In this document: positions 6,136 to 11,686 of the stretch, piece after piece
Layout: every line of letters begins with the position of its first letter
Position numbering within the stretch: the first letter of the stretch is position 1
Source: JAXGPP01 sp964436865
GTDB taxonomy: Bacteria > Planctomycetota > Planctomycetia > Pirellulales > Thermoguttaceae
DNA: 11,686 nt
Assembly (NCBI GenBank): GCA_964436865.1
Contig: CAYTFK010000229.1
Coordinates: forward strand, 1-11,686
Reading direction: 5' to 3'
Made by a program: the position numbers and the translations under genes
Notes under the pieces: generated by a model
What the model was told of the DNA's origin: nothing
The model's input: only the letters and a program-made list of their open reading frames with translations
Database searches by the model: none

Positions 6136-7518
6136 TCAGCGGTCGGCGGCCTCTGCTGAATTGGGTTCAAGCGCGGGTCCTTTCCAAGGGACGGCGGCTG
6201 CCTCGGCAATGTGCCGGTCGAGCTGCTGTTTGAGCCGGGCTCGCACCTCCGGGTGCTGCGCCGAGAGGTCGGATTCTTCGTGCGGGTCGGCGGCGAGGTT
6301 GTAGAGGCGCAGCGGCTCATCGGGTGCATTCTGCAACAGCTTCCAGTCGCCATGACGCACCGCGTAGTACACGCGGCCTTGATAGCGCCGGCCGCCTTCG
6401 AGGCGCGGCCAGAACAGGTAGCGGTCATCGGGGGGCTGGGGTTTGCCGAGCAGCGTCGGCAGGAAGCTGCGGCCGTCGATGGGAGCAGGAGGCGCTTGGC
6501 CGGTCAAATCGCAGAGCGTGGCGAAGAGGTCCATCGTCAGCGCAACGCGATCCGTCTGGCTGCCGGCGGCAATCCTGGCCGGCCAGACAACGCAGGTCGG
6601 CACGCGGAGGCCGCCTTCGAGCATGTCCTGCTTTCCGCCGGCGAGCGGTGCGTTGCTCGAGCCATGGGGGAGGGAGCCGCCGTTGTCGCTGGAAAAGACG
6701 ACGAGCGTATCCCTCGTGCGGCCGGTCTCTTCGAGCGCCGTCAGCACCCTGCCAATACCGGCGTCGAGATGCTCGACCAGCGCCGCCAGGCGCGCGCGGA
6801 GTTCGGGCACTTGGGGATGGGCTGCCCGATAGCGTTCGAGCCATTCCTCGGGCGGTTGCACCGGACTATGCGGGGCGTTGTAGGCGAGATAGAGGAAGAA
6901 CGGCTCGGGGTGCCGGTAGTTGGCGAGCCACTCGACGGCCCAGTCGGTAAACAGATCGGTGGCGTGTCCCGGCGGATCAATCACCTGATCGTTGAGCCGC
7001 ATGTAGTTCTGGTCGTGGCGGCGATGGTGATAGTAATCGTCCATCATGTCGCCGAGGAAGCCGTGGAAATGGTCGAAGCCACGCAGGTTCGGCAGATTCG
7101 GCGCTTCGAGGCCGAGGTGCCACTTGCCGATCATCGCGGTGCGGTAGCCGGCCTCCTTGAGCACCGCCGGCAGCAGCGCCACCTCCGGGTTGAGGTATCC
7201 CCAGGAGTTTTCCGGGTGGGTGCGGATGACGCCGGGTACGCCGACCAGATCGGGATAGCAGCCGGTCAGCAGGCTGGCCCGTGTCGGAGAGCAGACCGTG
7301 CAGTTGGCATAGAACCGCGTGAACTTCATCCCGCGGCCGGCGAGCCGGTCGATGTGCGGAGTGCGAAGATCGGTCGCTCCGAAGGAACTGAGGTCGCCGT
7401 AGCCCAGGTCGTCGACCAGGATCACGAGCACGTTCGGTCGCTCGGCCGCGGCAACGGGGGTGGCGACCGGAGGAGCGATCAGGCAGAACAGCAGGGCGGG
7501 GATGTACGGGAGTCGCAT
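6136..7518 (-). CDS. Secreted arylsulfatase-type sulfatase (formylglycine-dependent)
   Basis: A 460-residue sulfatase of the alkaline-phosphatase superfamily. The start at 7518 is chosen because a signal peptide begins there (MRLPYIPALLFCLIAPPVAT, AxA cleavage near residue 25) and GGAG lies 10 bases upstream; 61 extra in-frame codons further 5' look non-coding. The mature protein opens with RPNVLVILVDDLGYGD, in which D36 and D37 bind calcium. The modification motif C76-S-P-T-R80 matches the C-x-P-x-R consensus for formylglycine formation. GKWHLG at 131-136, H217 (APHSP), the D278-N279 pair in SSDNGG and K296 complete the usual active site. The length is typical of planctomycete arylsulfatase-A-like enzymes, which release sulfate from sulfated polysaccharides. 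The specific substrate cannot be assigned. No sulfatase-modifying or glycoside-hydrolase gene lies nearby. Confidence 0.95.
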   Translation of the reverse strand: MRLPYIPALLFCLIAPPVATPVAAAERPNVLVILVDDLGYGDLSSFGATDLRTPHIDRLAGRGMKFTRFYANCTVCSPTRASLLTGCYPDLVGVPGVIRTHPENSWGYLNPEVALLPAVLKEAGYRTAMIGKWHLGLEAPNLPNLRGFDHFHGFLGDMMDDYYHHRRHDQNYMRLNDQVIDPPGHATDLFTDWAVEWLANYRHPEPFFLYLAYNAPHSPVQPPEEWLERYRAAHPQVPELRARLAALVEHLDAGIGRVLTALEETGRTRDTLVVFSSDNGGSLPHGSSNAPLAGGKQDMLEGGLRVPTCVVWPARIAAGSQTDRVALTMDLFATLCDLTGQAPPAPIDGRSFLPTLLGKPQPPDDRYLFWPRLEGGRRYQGRVYYAVRHGDWKLLQNAPDEPLRLYNLAADPHEESDLSAQHPEVRARLKQQLDRHIAEAAAVPWKGPALEPNSAEAADR

Positions 7519-7737
7519 GGAAGTCTGGCTCCGGGATGCGGAACGTGACGGCGGGCATGCCCATTGTTGCAGCACGGCGCGCGGATATCCAGACGGCGCC
7601 GGCCTATCTTGTGAAACGCGGGCAGCGCTGCGGCGACCTGGCGGCGGAAGGCGAAACTCACTGCGCGCCGCCGACACGCCTCGCTGCCGGCCCGTTTTCA
7701 AGGGCGCGCCGGAGCCTGTACGGTTAATGCTCCCGTG

Positions 7738-8685
7738 TCAGAAATCGTACCAGACTCCCCAGCCGACCGACTCTTCATGCTCGTTGAGGAATTCGTATTG
7801 GCTGGTCTTGCCGTTGAAGTAATGCAGGCCCGTGCGCAAGAGTTGCCCCGATCCGCCGCGCCATTGCCAGCCGACCTGGGTGACCACGTGCCCGGCGAAG
7901 TCGAGCTCCTGGCGAAGGTGGGCGTTAACCGCCAGGTAGGGTGAACCGGTGAGGCCGCGCCTCGCGCGGGGGCTATAGTCGATTCCGAACTGGAACTCCC
8001 ATGGTTCCGCACCGCCGTCGGTGTTGAACGACCACCCGCTCTCGCCATAGATACGGAGATCGTCGGTGAGGTCGTAGGAAACGCCGAGCAAGACCGCATC
8101 GCGAACGTAGTTGATGCGGGTGGCGTCGGGGTGTCTGATCATGTATTCGTCGGCCAGGTGCGAGCAGAGGTGGTAGTATGCCAGCTTGGCCTGGAACGGG
8201 CCGAGGCCGAGAGTGAGGGGGATACCAGTGCGGAAATCGGTCGACGAGACATCCCAATTGTGTTCGAGATCGAGTCGCGGAAAAGCTGCTCCTTCGAAGT
8301 CGATTTGCCAGCCATTCGGGCGGTCCTCGCCCTCCAATCCGAAACGGACCAGTCCCACGCGGCCGCCCAAGGCGACATCCCAGATCCAGCCGAGGTCTCG
8401 CTCATAGTTCCATACGGCGGCCATTCGCGATTCCTTAACGCCGGCCAGGTAGGAACGATAGATCAGCTCGTCGGGCAACAGTTGGAGCGACCACGAACCG
8501 CCGGGGGCGAGGACAGGTGCTGGCCAGGAGTACTCGGGCAGCGGGGCGCGATCGGTCGGCGGCGGGTCGCCGGCGATGAGTGTTGCGGCGAAATCGGTGG
8601 CCGGTTCCGGCGAATGGACCGACAGGTCCTGGCCTACCGCCGCCACTTGGGTGAGCGTAACGAGGCAGACCACGATCCGGCTCAT
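7738..8685 (-). CDS. DUF1207-family outer-membrane protein, translationally coupled to csrA
   Basis: A 315-residue DUF1207 protein, a family common in Planctomycetota. It has a signal peptide (MSRIVVCLVTLTQVAAVG, cleavage near residue 19). It continues into alternating hydrophobic and polar strands rich in aromatics and glycine and ends in WGVWYDF, with a terminal Phe as in many outer-membrane beta-barrels. LLPDELIYRSYLAG near the N terminus and FQFGIDYSPR later are family-like. The start is ambiguous: the ATG at 8685 overlaps the csrA stop as ATGA, while an in-frame ATG at 8697 adds MLAV. Neither has a convincing Shine-Dalgarno, which fits re-initiation by ribosomes finishing csrA. I prefer 8685. 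The role of DUF1207 proteins is not established; a structural or porin-like role is inference. No T-rich terminator is evident after the stop. Confidence 0.9.
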   Translation of the reverse strand: MSRIVVCLVTLTQVAAVGQDLSVHSPEPATDFAATLIAGDPPPTDRAPLPEYSWPAPVLAPGGSWSLQLLPDELIYRSYLAGVKESRMAAVWNYERDLGWIWDVALGGRVGLVRFGLEGEDRPNGWQIDFEGAAFPRLDLEHNWDVSSTDFRTGIPLTLGLGPFQAKLAYYHLCSHLADEYMIRHPDATRINYVRDAVLLGVSYDLTDDLRIYGESGWSFNTDGGAEPWEFQFGIDYSPRARRGLTGSPYLAVNAHLRQELDFAGHVVTQVGWQWRGGSGQLLRTGLHYFNGKTSQYEFLNEHEESVGWGVWYDF

Positions 8686-8888
8686 GACGGCAAGCATGGG
8701 GACTGTCCCGGAGGTACGGGTTCGCTTTCGGCGACACGGCGGCGCCGGACTTCGTCGCGATCGACCAGGATGCCGCGCGGGGCGTCGATTTTCAGGCGTA
8801 CGGTCTGGCGGCCAACGCGAACCACTGTGACCTCGATGTCCTTGCCGATGACGAGCGTTTCGCCGGCTCTACGGGCTAGTACCAGCAT
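8682..8888 (-). CDS. csrA: CsrA/RsmA-type RNA-binding translational regulator
   Basis: A 68-residue CsrA homologue, a dimeric RNA-binding protein that recognises GGA motifs in mRNA leaders and usually blocks translation initiation. The start at 8888 gives the canonical MLVLARRAGETLVIG opening with L4, R6 and R7, and has GGAG (complement of 8895-8898) 6 bases upstream. The core continues through KIDAPRGILVDRDEV with R44 kept, the residue most important for RNA contact. Two usually conserved positions differ from E. coli CsrA as I recall it: Gly33 is Lys and His43 is Asp. After residue 51 there is a proline-rich tail (ESEPVPPGQSPCLPS) in place of the usual polar tail. The gene leads a unit with the DUF1207 gene (ATGA overlap) and diverges from the TetR gene. 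Function as CsrA is likely; target preference may have shifted. Confidence 0.9.
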   Translation of the reverse strand: MLVLARRAGETLVIGKDIEVTVVRVGRQTVRLKIDAPRGILVDRDEVRRRRVAESEPVPPGQSPCLPS

Positions 8889-8894
8889 GGTTGT

Positions 8895-8900
8895 CTCCGT
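8895..8900 (-). promoter_or_regulatory. csrA Shine-Dalgarno overlapping a possible CsrA-binding GGA site
   Basis: On the minus strand the sequence ACGGAG contains both the Shine-Dalgarno GGAG and the ANGGA core bound by CsrA proteins. Two further GGA triplets occur upstream in the same inferred leader, within ATAGGAAC and GGGGAGAT. This resembles known csrA autoregulatory leaders, but binding here is inferred. Confidence 0.4.
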
Positions 8901-8963
8901 TGACAGGCGATTGCCCCACGAATCTCCCCACAACGCCCCAGAGAGTTCCTATCACCCGGGAAA

Positions 8964-8976
8964 CTGTGGGCCACAG
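8964..8976. repeat. Palindrome at the inferred csrA transcription start
   Basis: CTGTGG (8964-8969) and CCACAG (8971-8976) are perfect inverted arms around a single G. The palindrome lies 6 to 18 bases downstream of the csrA -10 element and so covers the likely start point. It could be an operator or the start of a structured leader; a one-base loop makes a stable RNA hairpin unlikely without opening inner pairs. Confidence 0.4.
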
Positions 8977-8981
8977 CGACG

Positions 8982-9010
8982 ATCATAATGACTTGACAGT
9001 CATGAATCAA
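8982..9010 (-). promoter_or_regulatory. Sigma-70-like promoter of csrA-DUF1207
   Basis: On the minus strand TTGATT (complement of 9005-9010) and TATGAT (complement of 8982-8987) are separated by exactly 17 bp. The -10 matches five of six consensus bases and the -35 four of six. The inferred start near 8975 gives a leader of about 87 bases before the csrA ATG. The spacer is nearly filled by an inverted repeat. Confidence 0.7.
8988..9003. promoter_or_regulatory. Probable operator within the csrA promoter spacer
   Basis: The arms ATGACT (8988-8993) and AGTCAT (8998-9003) form a perfect inverted repeat around TGAC, lying entirely between the -35 and -10 elements. Read on the plus strand it contains TGAC-N4-CAGTC (8989-9001), the same pattern found in the tetR promoter. 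A bound dimer would block RNA polymerase. Binding by the neighbouring TetR protein is inferred. Confidence 0.6.
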
Positions 9011-9054
9011 TACCGCATGGTTAAGAAAGGGACTCTATAGTCACTATTCAGGAG

Positions 9055-9089
9055 GTTGGTCAGGTGGTGTGAGGCACACCGACCCCAAC
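9055..9089. repeat. Strong interrupted hairpin in the divergent control region
   Basis: The inner stem is perfect: GGTGTG (9066-9071) and CACACC (9075-9080) around AGG. An outer stem pairs GTTGGTC (9055-9061) with GACC (9081-9084) and AAC (9087-9089), leaving small bulges. No T-run follows on either strand, so it does not read as an intrinsic terminator. An AGGAGGT motif (9050-9056) overlaps its left foot. Confidence 0.45.
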
Positions 9090-9193
9090 TATAAGGTGGA
9101 TTCTCTAAGTTCTGAAAGGTTGGGCGCAGTGGTCATAAATGTCATGCTAGATGGTGGTTAGCACAATATTGATGCTTTGTAGACGAACTAGTA

Positions 9194-9222
9194 TTGATTT
9201 CTGACCGTTCAGTCGGTATACT
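9194..9222 (+). promoter_or_regulatory. Sigma-70-like promoter of the TetR-family regulator gene
   Basis: TTGATT (9194-9199) and TATACT (9217-9222) are separated by 17 bp; the -10 matches five of six consensus bases. Transcription would begin near 9229, leaving a short leader with the ribosome-binding site at about 9241. This also shows that reading frames opening at 9194 cannot mark the true protein start. Confidence 0.75.
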
Positions 9223-9225
9223 GAG
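9201..9225. promoter_or_regulatory. Probable TetR autoregulatory operator
   Basis: The spacer of the tetR promoter carries TGAC-CGTT-CAGTC (9202-9214), identical in pattern to the csrA promoter box. Overlapping inverted repeats are present: CTGA and TCAG around CCGT (9201-9212), ACCG and CGGT around TTCAGT (9204-9217), and TCAGT and ACTGA around CGGTAT (9209-9224). TetR-family repressors typically bind such overlapping palindromes in their own promoters; binding here is inferred. Confidence 0.6.
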
Positions 9226-9253
9226 ACGGCCAGCGCGAAAGGAGTGTCGAACC

Positions 9254-9871
9254 GTGCCAAGGCTGACAACGATCCGCAAACAAGCACTCGACGAGATGAT
9301 GAAGGAAGCCTTGTTCGAGGCGACGATCGCGGTGCTTACCGAGCACGGTGTGGAAGGGATGACGATGGACCGCGTAGCGCAGGCTGCGGGGGTGGCGAAA
9401 GGAAGTCTTTACAACTACTTTCGGAGCAAGAAGGACCTAATTGAGTTTGTCTATGCGAAGACAGTCGATCCGGTGTTCCAGAACCTGACAGAGATCGTGG
9501 CGAGCGTTCAGCCGGCGGCGGAGAAGCTGTCGGCGCATTTGAGAATGCTTTTGGGGCACGTGGCCACGCATGCCGAGGTCTTCCGGCGATTGTTCGACGA
9601 CGACACGGCGCAGGGACTCTTGCAGGCTTCGGAACGGACGACTCGCGAGGCGGTGAGCGAGAGTCTGGCCCAGGTGATTCGCCAGGGGATCGACGAGGGG
9701 ACGTTCCGGCCGGTGGACCCAATCGTGCTGGCCAACATGTTCCTGGGCCTTTGCCGGGGGGCGTTGGTGTGCCGGCCCATGCTGGAGGACCACGAACTTC
9801 GGGAGCGGGTTCACTGTCTGATCATGGAGACTTTCCTGCACGGAGTGGCTGCCGAAGGCGGGCGAGTGTGA
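9254..9871 (+). CDS. TetR/AcrR-family transcriptional regulator, probable repressor of the adjacent RND pump
   Basis: A 205-residue TetR-family protein. The GTG at 9254 is chosen because it follows AAAGGAG (9238-9244) and lies downstream of the promoter; the earlier in-frame TTG at 9194 overlaps the -35 element. The N-terminal DNA-binding domain (about 10-60) shows the classic pattern: ATIAVLTEHGVEGMTMDRVA, then AAGVAKGSLYNYFRSKKDLI, with the recognition helix at about 47-55. The rest is a variable all-helical ligand-binding and dimerisation domain ending with FLGLCRGAL and a last helix, as in AcrR-like members. The gene lies 243 bp upstream of the efflux adaptor on the same strand and diverges from csrA. 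Genes of this type usually sense a toxic ligand and release efflux promoters. Palindromes in its own promoter support autoregulation. Ligand unknown. Confidence 0.94.
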   Translation: MPRLTTIRKQALDEMMKEALFEATIAVLTEHGVEGMTMDRVAQAAGVAKGSLYNYFRSKKDLIEFVYAKTVDPVFQNLTEIVASVQPAAEKLSAHLRMLLGHVATHAEVFRRLFDDDTAQGLLQASERTTREAVSESLAQVIRQGIDEGTFRPVDPIVLANMFLGLCRGALVCRPMLEDHELRERVHCLIMETFLHGVAAEGGRV

Positions 9872-10114
9872 CAAGAGCAATGGGGGGCAGCAAGATGGGC
9901 TGGCACGAGTTGAGCAGGCATTGACAGGACAGATCAAGAGGCTTCTCGGGATGCTCGCGATTGTTTTCCGCGCAGAAGGTGTGGGCGCGCACTCCCCATC
10001 GCTGATCGCGACGGCTGGCGGGGGCGTTTTACCGGGGCGCGTGAAGAACACCCGACAGCAGCCGAGCGAGCCACGGGCGGCAGACGAATGAATTCGAGCA
10101 CTGGAGCAAATGCG

Positions 10115-11431
10115 ATGAATCGGCGGACGTGGAGACCGTTGGTTGCGGCGGCCTCGCTCGTCATCCTTGCGATGGCGGGTTGCGGCCAGGAACAGCAGGC
10201 GCCGCCGCCACAGGTTCCAGAGGTTGCCGTGGTTACGGTCCAACCCGAATCGGTGCTGCTGACGTCGGACTTGCCGGGCCGCACCGCCGCTTTCCGCGTC
10301 GCGGAGATCCGCCCCCAGGTCAGCGGCCTGATCGAGAAAAGGCTTTTTACCGAGGGGGCGGACGTGAAGGAGGGAGAGGTCCTGTACCAGATCGATCCCC
10401 GTCCGTTTCAGGCGGCGTTGGACAACGCCACCGCGAGTCTTGAAGCCGCGCGAGAAGCTGCCGAGCGGTCGCGTTCGACGCTGGCGGCGAGTCTGGCCAA
10501 CGTCAAACGTCACGAGGCGATTTTGACGCTGGCGACCACAAACCGCAAACGGTACGAGAACCTGGTCAAGAGCAACGCGGTCTCCGCCATGCAGCTCGAC
10601 CAGGCCATATCCGAAATGAGCACGGCCGACGCCGGACTCCGCGTGGCCCAGGCGCAGGTGGAGAGCGACCGCAAGGCGGTGGATGCAGCGGAGGCGGCCA
10701 TCAAGCAGGCCGAGGCGGCGGTGGAGTCGGCCAAGATCAATCTGGCATATACCAAGATCACCGCACCGATTTCCGGCCGCATCGGCCGGTCGGAGATCAC
10801 CGAGGGCGCCATGGCGACTGCCTATCAGGCGGTGCCGCTGGCGACTATCCAACAGTTCGATCCAATCTATGTCGACGTGCCTCAATCGACGGTGGAACTC
10901 AATCGATTGAAGCGCAGCCTGGCAAACGGGCGGCTCAAAGAGAACGGCACGGATCGAGTCAAGATCGTTCTTGAAGACGATACCGAGTATCCCCTGGAAG
11001 GGTCGCTCAAGTTCCGCGACGTGACCGTCGATCCGACGACCGGGTCGGTCATCCTGCGGATCGTGGTGCCGAATCCGGAGGGCGTTTTGCTGCCGGGGAT
11101 GTTTGTCCGGGCGATTGTCGAGGAGGGGGTCAACGAGCAGGCGATTCTGATCCCGCAGCAAGCCGTTTCGCGCGATCCGCGAGGCAATCCGATCGCGCTG
11201 GTTGTCGACGACGAAGGGAAGGTGGAGCAGCGCGGGCTGACGACCGATCAGCGGGCCTTCGGCGACAAGTGGCTGGTCTCGTCCGGACTGACTCGGGGAG
11301 AGCGTGTGATTGTCGAAGGCCTGCAGAGGGTGCGTCCCGGGGCAACGGTCAAGGTTGTTCCGCTGGAAGCCGAGGGGACCAATGCTGCGAAGGCCGTAAG
11401 CACGGCGCAGGCGGCCACCCAGTTGAACTGA
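10115..11431 (+). CDS. RND efflux periplasmic adaptor (AcrA/MexA-type membrane fusion protein) with lengthened hairpin
   Basis: A 438-residue periplasmic adaptor. The start at 10115 has GGAG (10103-10106) 8 bases upstream and gives a lipoprotein-type signal (MNRRTWRPLV, hydrophobic core, then MAGC with C23 as probable lipid anchor). The ATG at 10088 is a weaker alternative. The lipoyl half-motifs RPQVSGLIEKRLFTEG (66-81) and ITAPISGRIG (215-224) flank an alpha-helical hairpin (about 99-208). The hairpin carries the R-x3-L-x6-S tip motif (R146, L150, S157), which in AcrA-type proteins docks onto a TolC-like channel. The beta-barrel (DPIYVDVPQS, LLPGMFVR) and membrane-proximal domain (ILIPQQAV, GDKWLVSSGL) complete the fold. 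Each hairpin arm is about 21 residues longer than in E. coli AcrA as recalled. It is co-transcribed with the pump gene 12 bp downstream. No convincing promoter was found at 9872-10114. Confidence 0.95.
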   Translation: MNRRTWRPLVAAASLVILAMAGCGQEQQAPPPQVPEVAVVTVQPESVLLTSDLPGRTAAFRVAEIRPQVSGLIEKRLFTEGADVKEGEVLYQIDPRPFQAALDNATASLEAAREAAERSRSTLAASLANVKRHEAILTLATTNRKRYENLVKSNAVSAMQLDQAISEMSTADAGLRVAQAQVESDRKAVDAAEAAIKQAEAAVESAKINLAYTKITAPISGRIGRSEITEGAMATAYQAVPLATIQQFDPIYVDVPQSTVELNRLKRSLANGRLKENGTDRVKIVLEDDTEYPLEGSLKFRDVTVDPTTGSVILRIVVPNPEGVLLPGMFVRAIVEEGVNEQAILIPQQAVSRDPRGNPIALVVDDEGKVEQRGLTTDQRAFGDKWLVSSGLTRGERVIVEGLQRVRPGATVKVVPLEAEGTNAAKAVSTAQAATQLN

Positions 11432-11443
11432 CGGAGTTGCACG

Positions 11444-11686
11444 GTGCTATCGAAATTCTTCCTGGATCGCCCGGTATTTGCGTGGGTGATCGCGATCATC
11501 ATGATGCTGGCCGGAGCGCTGGCGATCTACAATCTGCCGATCTCGCAGTATCCGCCGATCGCGCCGCCGTCGATCGCGATCGACTCGTTCTATCCGGGGG
11601 CGTCGGCGAAGACGGTCGAAGACAGCGTGACGCAGATCATCGAACAGAAGATGACCGGCTTCGACAACCTGCTGTACATGTCGGCC
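11444..11686 (+). CDS. RND multidrug efflux transporter (AcrB/MexB-type), 5' part
   Basis: The first 81 codons of an RND transporter of the hydrophobe/amphiphile efflux family; the gene runs off the window. It begins with GTG at 11444, preceded by GGAG (11433-11436) 7 bases upstream and 12 bp after the adaptor stop. The N terminus is diagnostic: KFFLDRPVFAWVIAIIMMLAG is the first membrane helix, then LPISQYPPIAPPSI and YPGASAKTVEDSVTQIIEQ, then MTGFDNLLYMSA, all near-identical in pattern to AcrB. The trimeric pump sits in the inner membrane and, with the adaptor and an outer-membrane channel, exports drugs or other amphiphilic compounds using the proton gradient. The proton-relay residues lie outside the window. 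An outer-membrane factor gene might follow downstream. Confidence 0.95.
   Translation, partial: MLSKFFLDRPVFAWVIAIIMMLAGALAIYNLPISQYPPIAPPSIAIDSFYPGASAKTVEDSVTQIIEQKMTGFDNLLYMSA

Larger units (their letters stand above)
8889..9253. other. Divergent control region between csrA and the TetR gene
   Basis: This 365-bp region between divergent genes is visibly AT-richer than the coding DNA around it, most clearly at 8985-9200. It holds the csrA leader and promoter (8982-9010), the tetR promoter (9194-9222), a box shared by both promoters, a palindrome near the csrA transcription start, and a strong hairpin at 9055-9089. One 30-codon ORF (GTG 9069 to TAG 9161) is open but not convincing. The middle part, 9090-9190, shows nothing else recognisable. 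Confidence 0.7.

Noticed and set aside
6211..7548. 445-codon plus-strand open frame opposite the sulfatase
   Set aside because: The sulfatase on the other strand has all catalytic motifs; this frame has no recognisable domain and arises from codon bias.
8993..8998. Consensus TTGACA on the plus strand as a -35 for the TetR gene
   Set aside because: No acceptable -10 lies 16-18 bp downstream, and a much better promoter sits directly ahead of the TetR start. The hexamer is explained by the palindrome in the csrA promoter.
9194..9253. Upstream TTG start that would add 20 residues to the TetR protein
   Set aside because: The codon lies inside the -35 element of the proposed tetR promoter and so would not be transcribed; GTG 9254 has a good ribosome-binding site.
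9437..11161. 574-codon open frame on the minus strand opposite the TetR and adaptor genes
   Set aside because: It is antisense to two well-recognised genes, crosses their intergenic region, is rich in Arg, His and Leu with no domain, and is a typical shadow frame of high-GC coding DNA.
1..11686. CRISPR array, tRNA, rRNA, insertion sequence or prophage genes
   Set aside because: I saw no regularly spaced repeats, no cloverleaf-like segments and no transposase or phage-like translations apart from the very weak recombinase-like string noted separately.

Overview
The window looks like chromosomal DNA from a Planctomycetota bacterium, most likely Pirellulales-like. The evidence is high GC, a DUF1559 protein with a prepilin-type leader, a secreted formylglycine-type sulfatase, a DUF1207 outer-membrane protein and a secreted calcineurin-like phosphoesterase, in short operons separated by long spacers. 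A run of exactly 100 N (4859-4958) marks a scaffold gap, so this is a draft assembly. All family calls come from reading the translated sequence; no database search was run.

Left part (1-3888). The 3' end of a TlpA/ResA-type thioredoxin gene is followed by a strong intrinsic terminator. Next is a 204-residue protein that aligns without gaps to the end of the second nucleotide-binding domain of SecA but has lost the helicase motif VI arginines. A secreted metallophosphoesterase lies on the minus strand. About 650 bp of mostly non-coding DNA follows, with one possible small two-helix membrane protein, then an IscA/ErpA-type iron-sulfur carrier with an unusual C-terminal CPGC motif and its own terminator.

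Middle (3889-7737). A tetrapyrrole-methylase-family gene on the minus strand runs into the assembly gap. On the other side of the gap, a promoter-like region leads into a DUF1559 gene, which converges with a sulfatase gene with only 6 bp between the stop codons.

Right part (7738-11686). On the minus strand csrA and a DUF1207 outer-membrane protein form a two-gene unit joined by an ATGA overlap. Divergent to it, a TetR-family regulator precedes a periplasmic adaptor and the start of an AcrB-type RND pump. Between the two units is a 365-bp AT-richer control region. Two well-formed sigma-70-like promoters (both TTGATT, 17-bp spacer, TATGAT or TATACT) drive csrA and tetR, and each carries the same box, TGAC-N4-CAGTC, in its spacer. 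I infer that the TetR protein represses both itself and the csrA-DUF1207 unit, linking a multidrug-efflux regulator to a post-transcriptional regulator and an outer-membrane protein. This shared box, the SecA-like protein and the lengthened adaptor hairpin are the most interesting points. I found no CRISPR array, tRNA, rRNA or intact mobile element.
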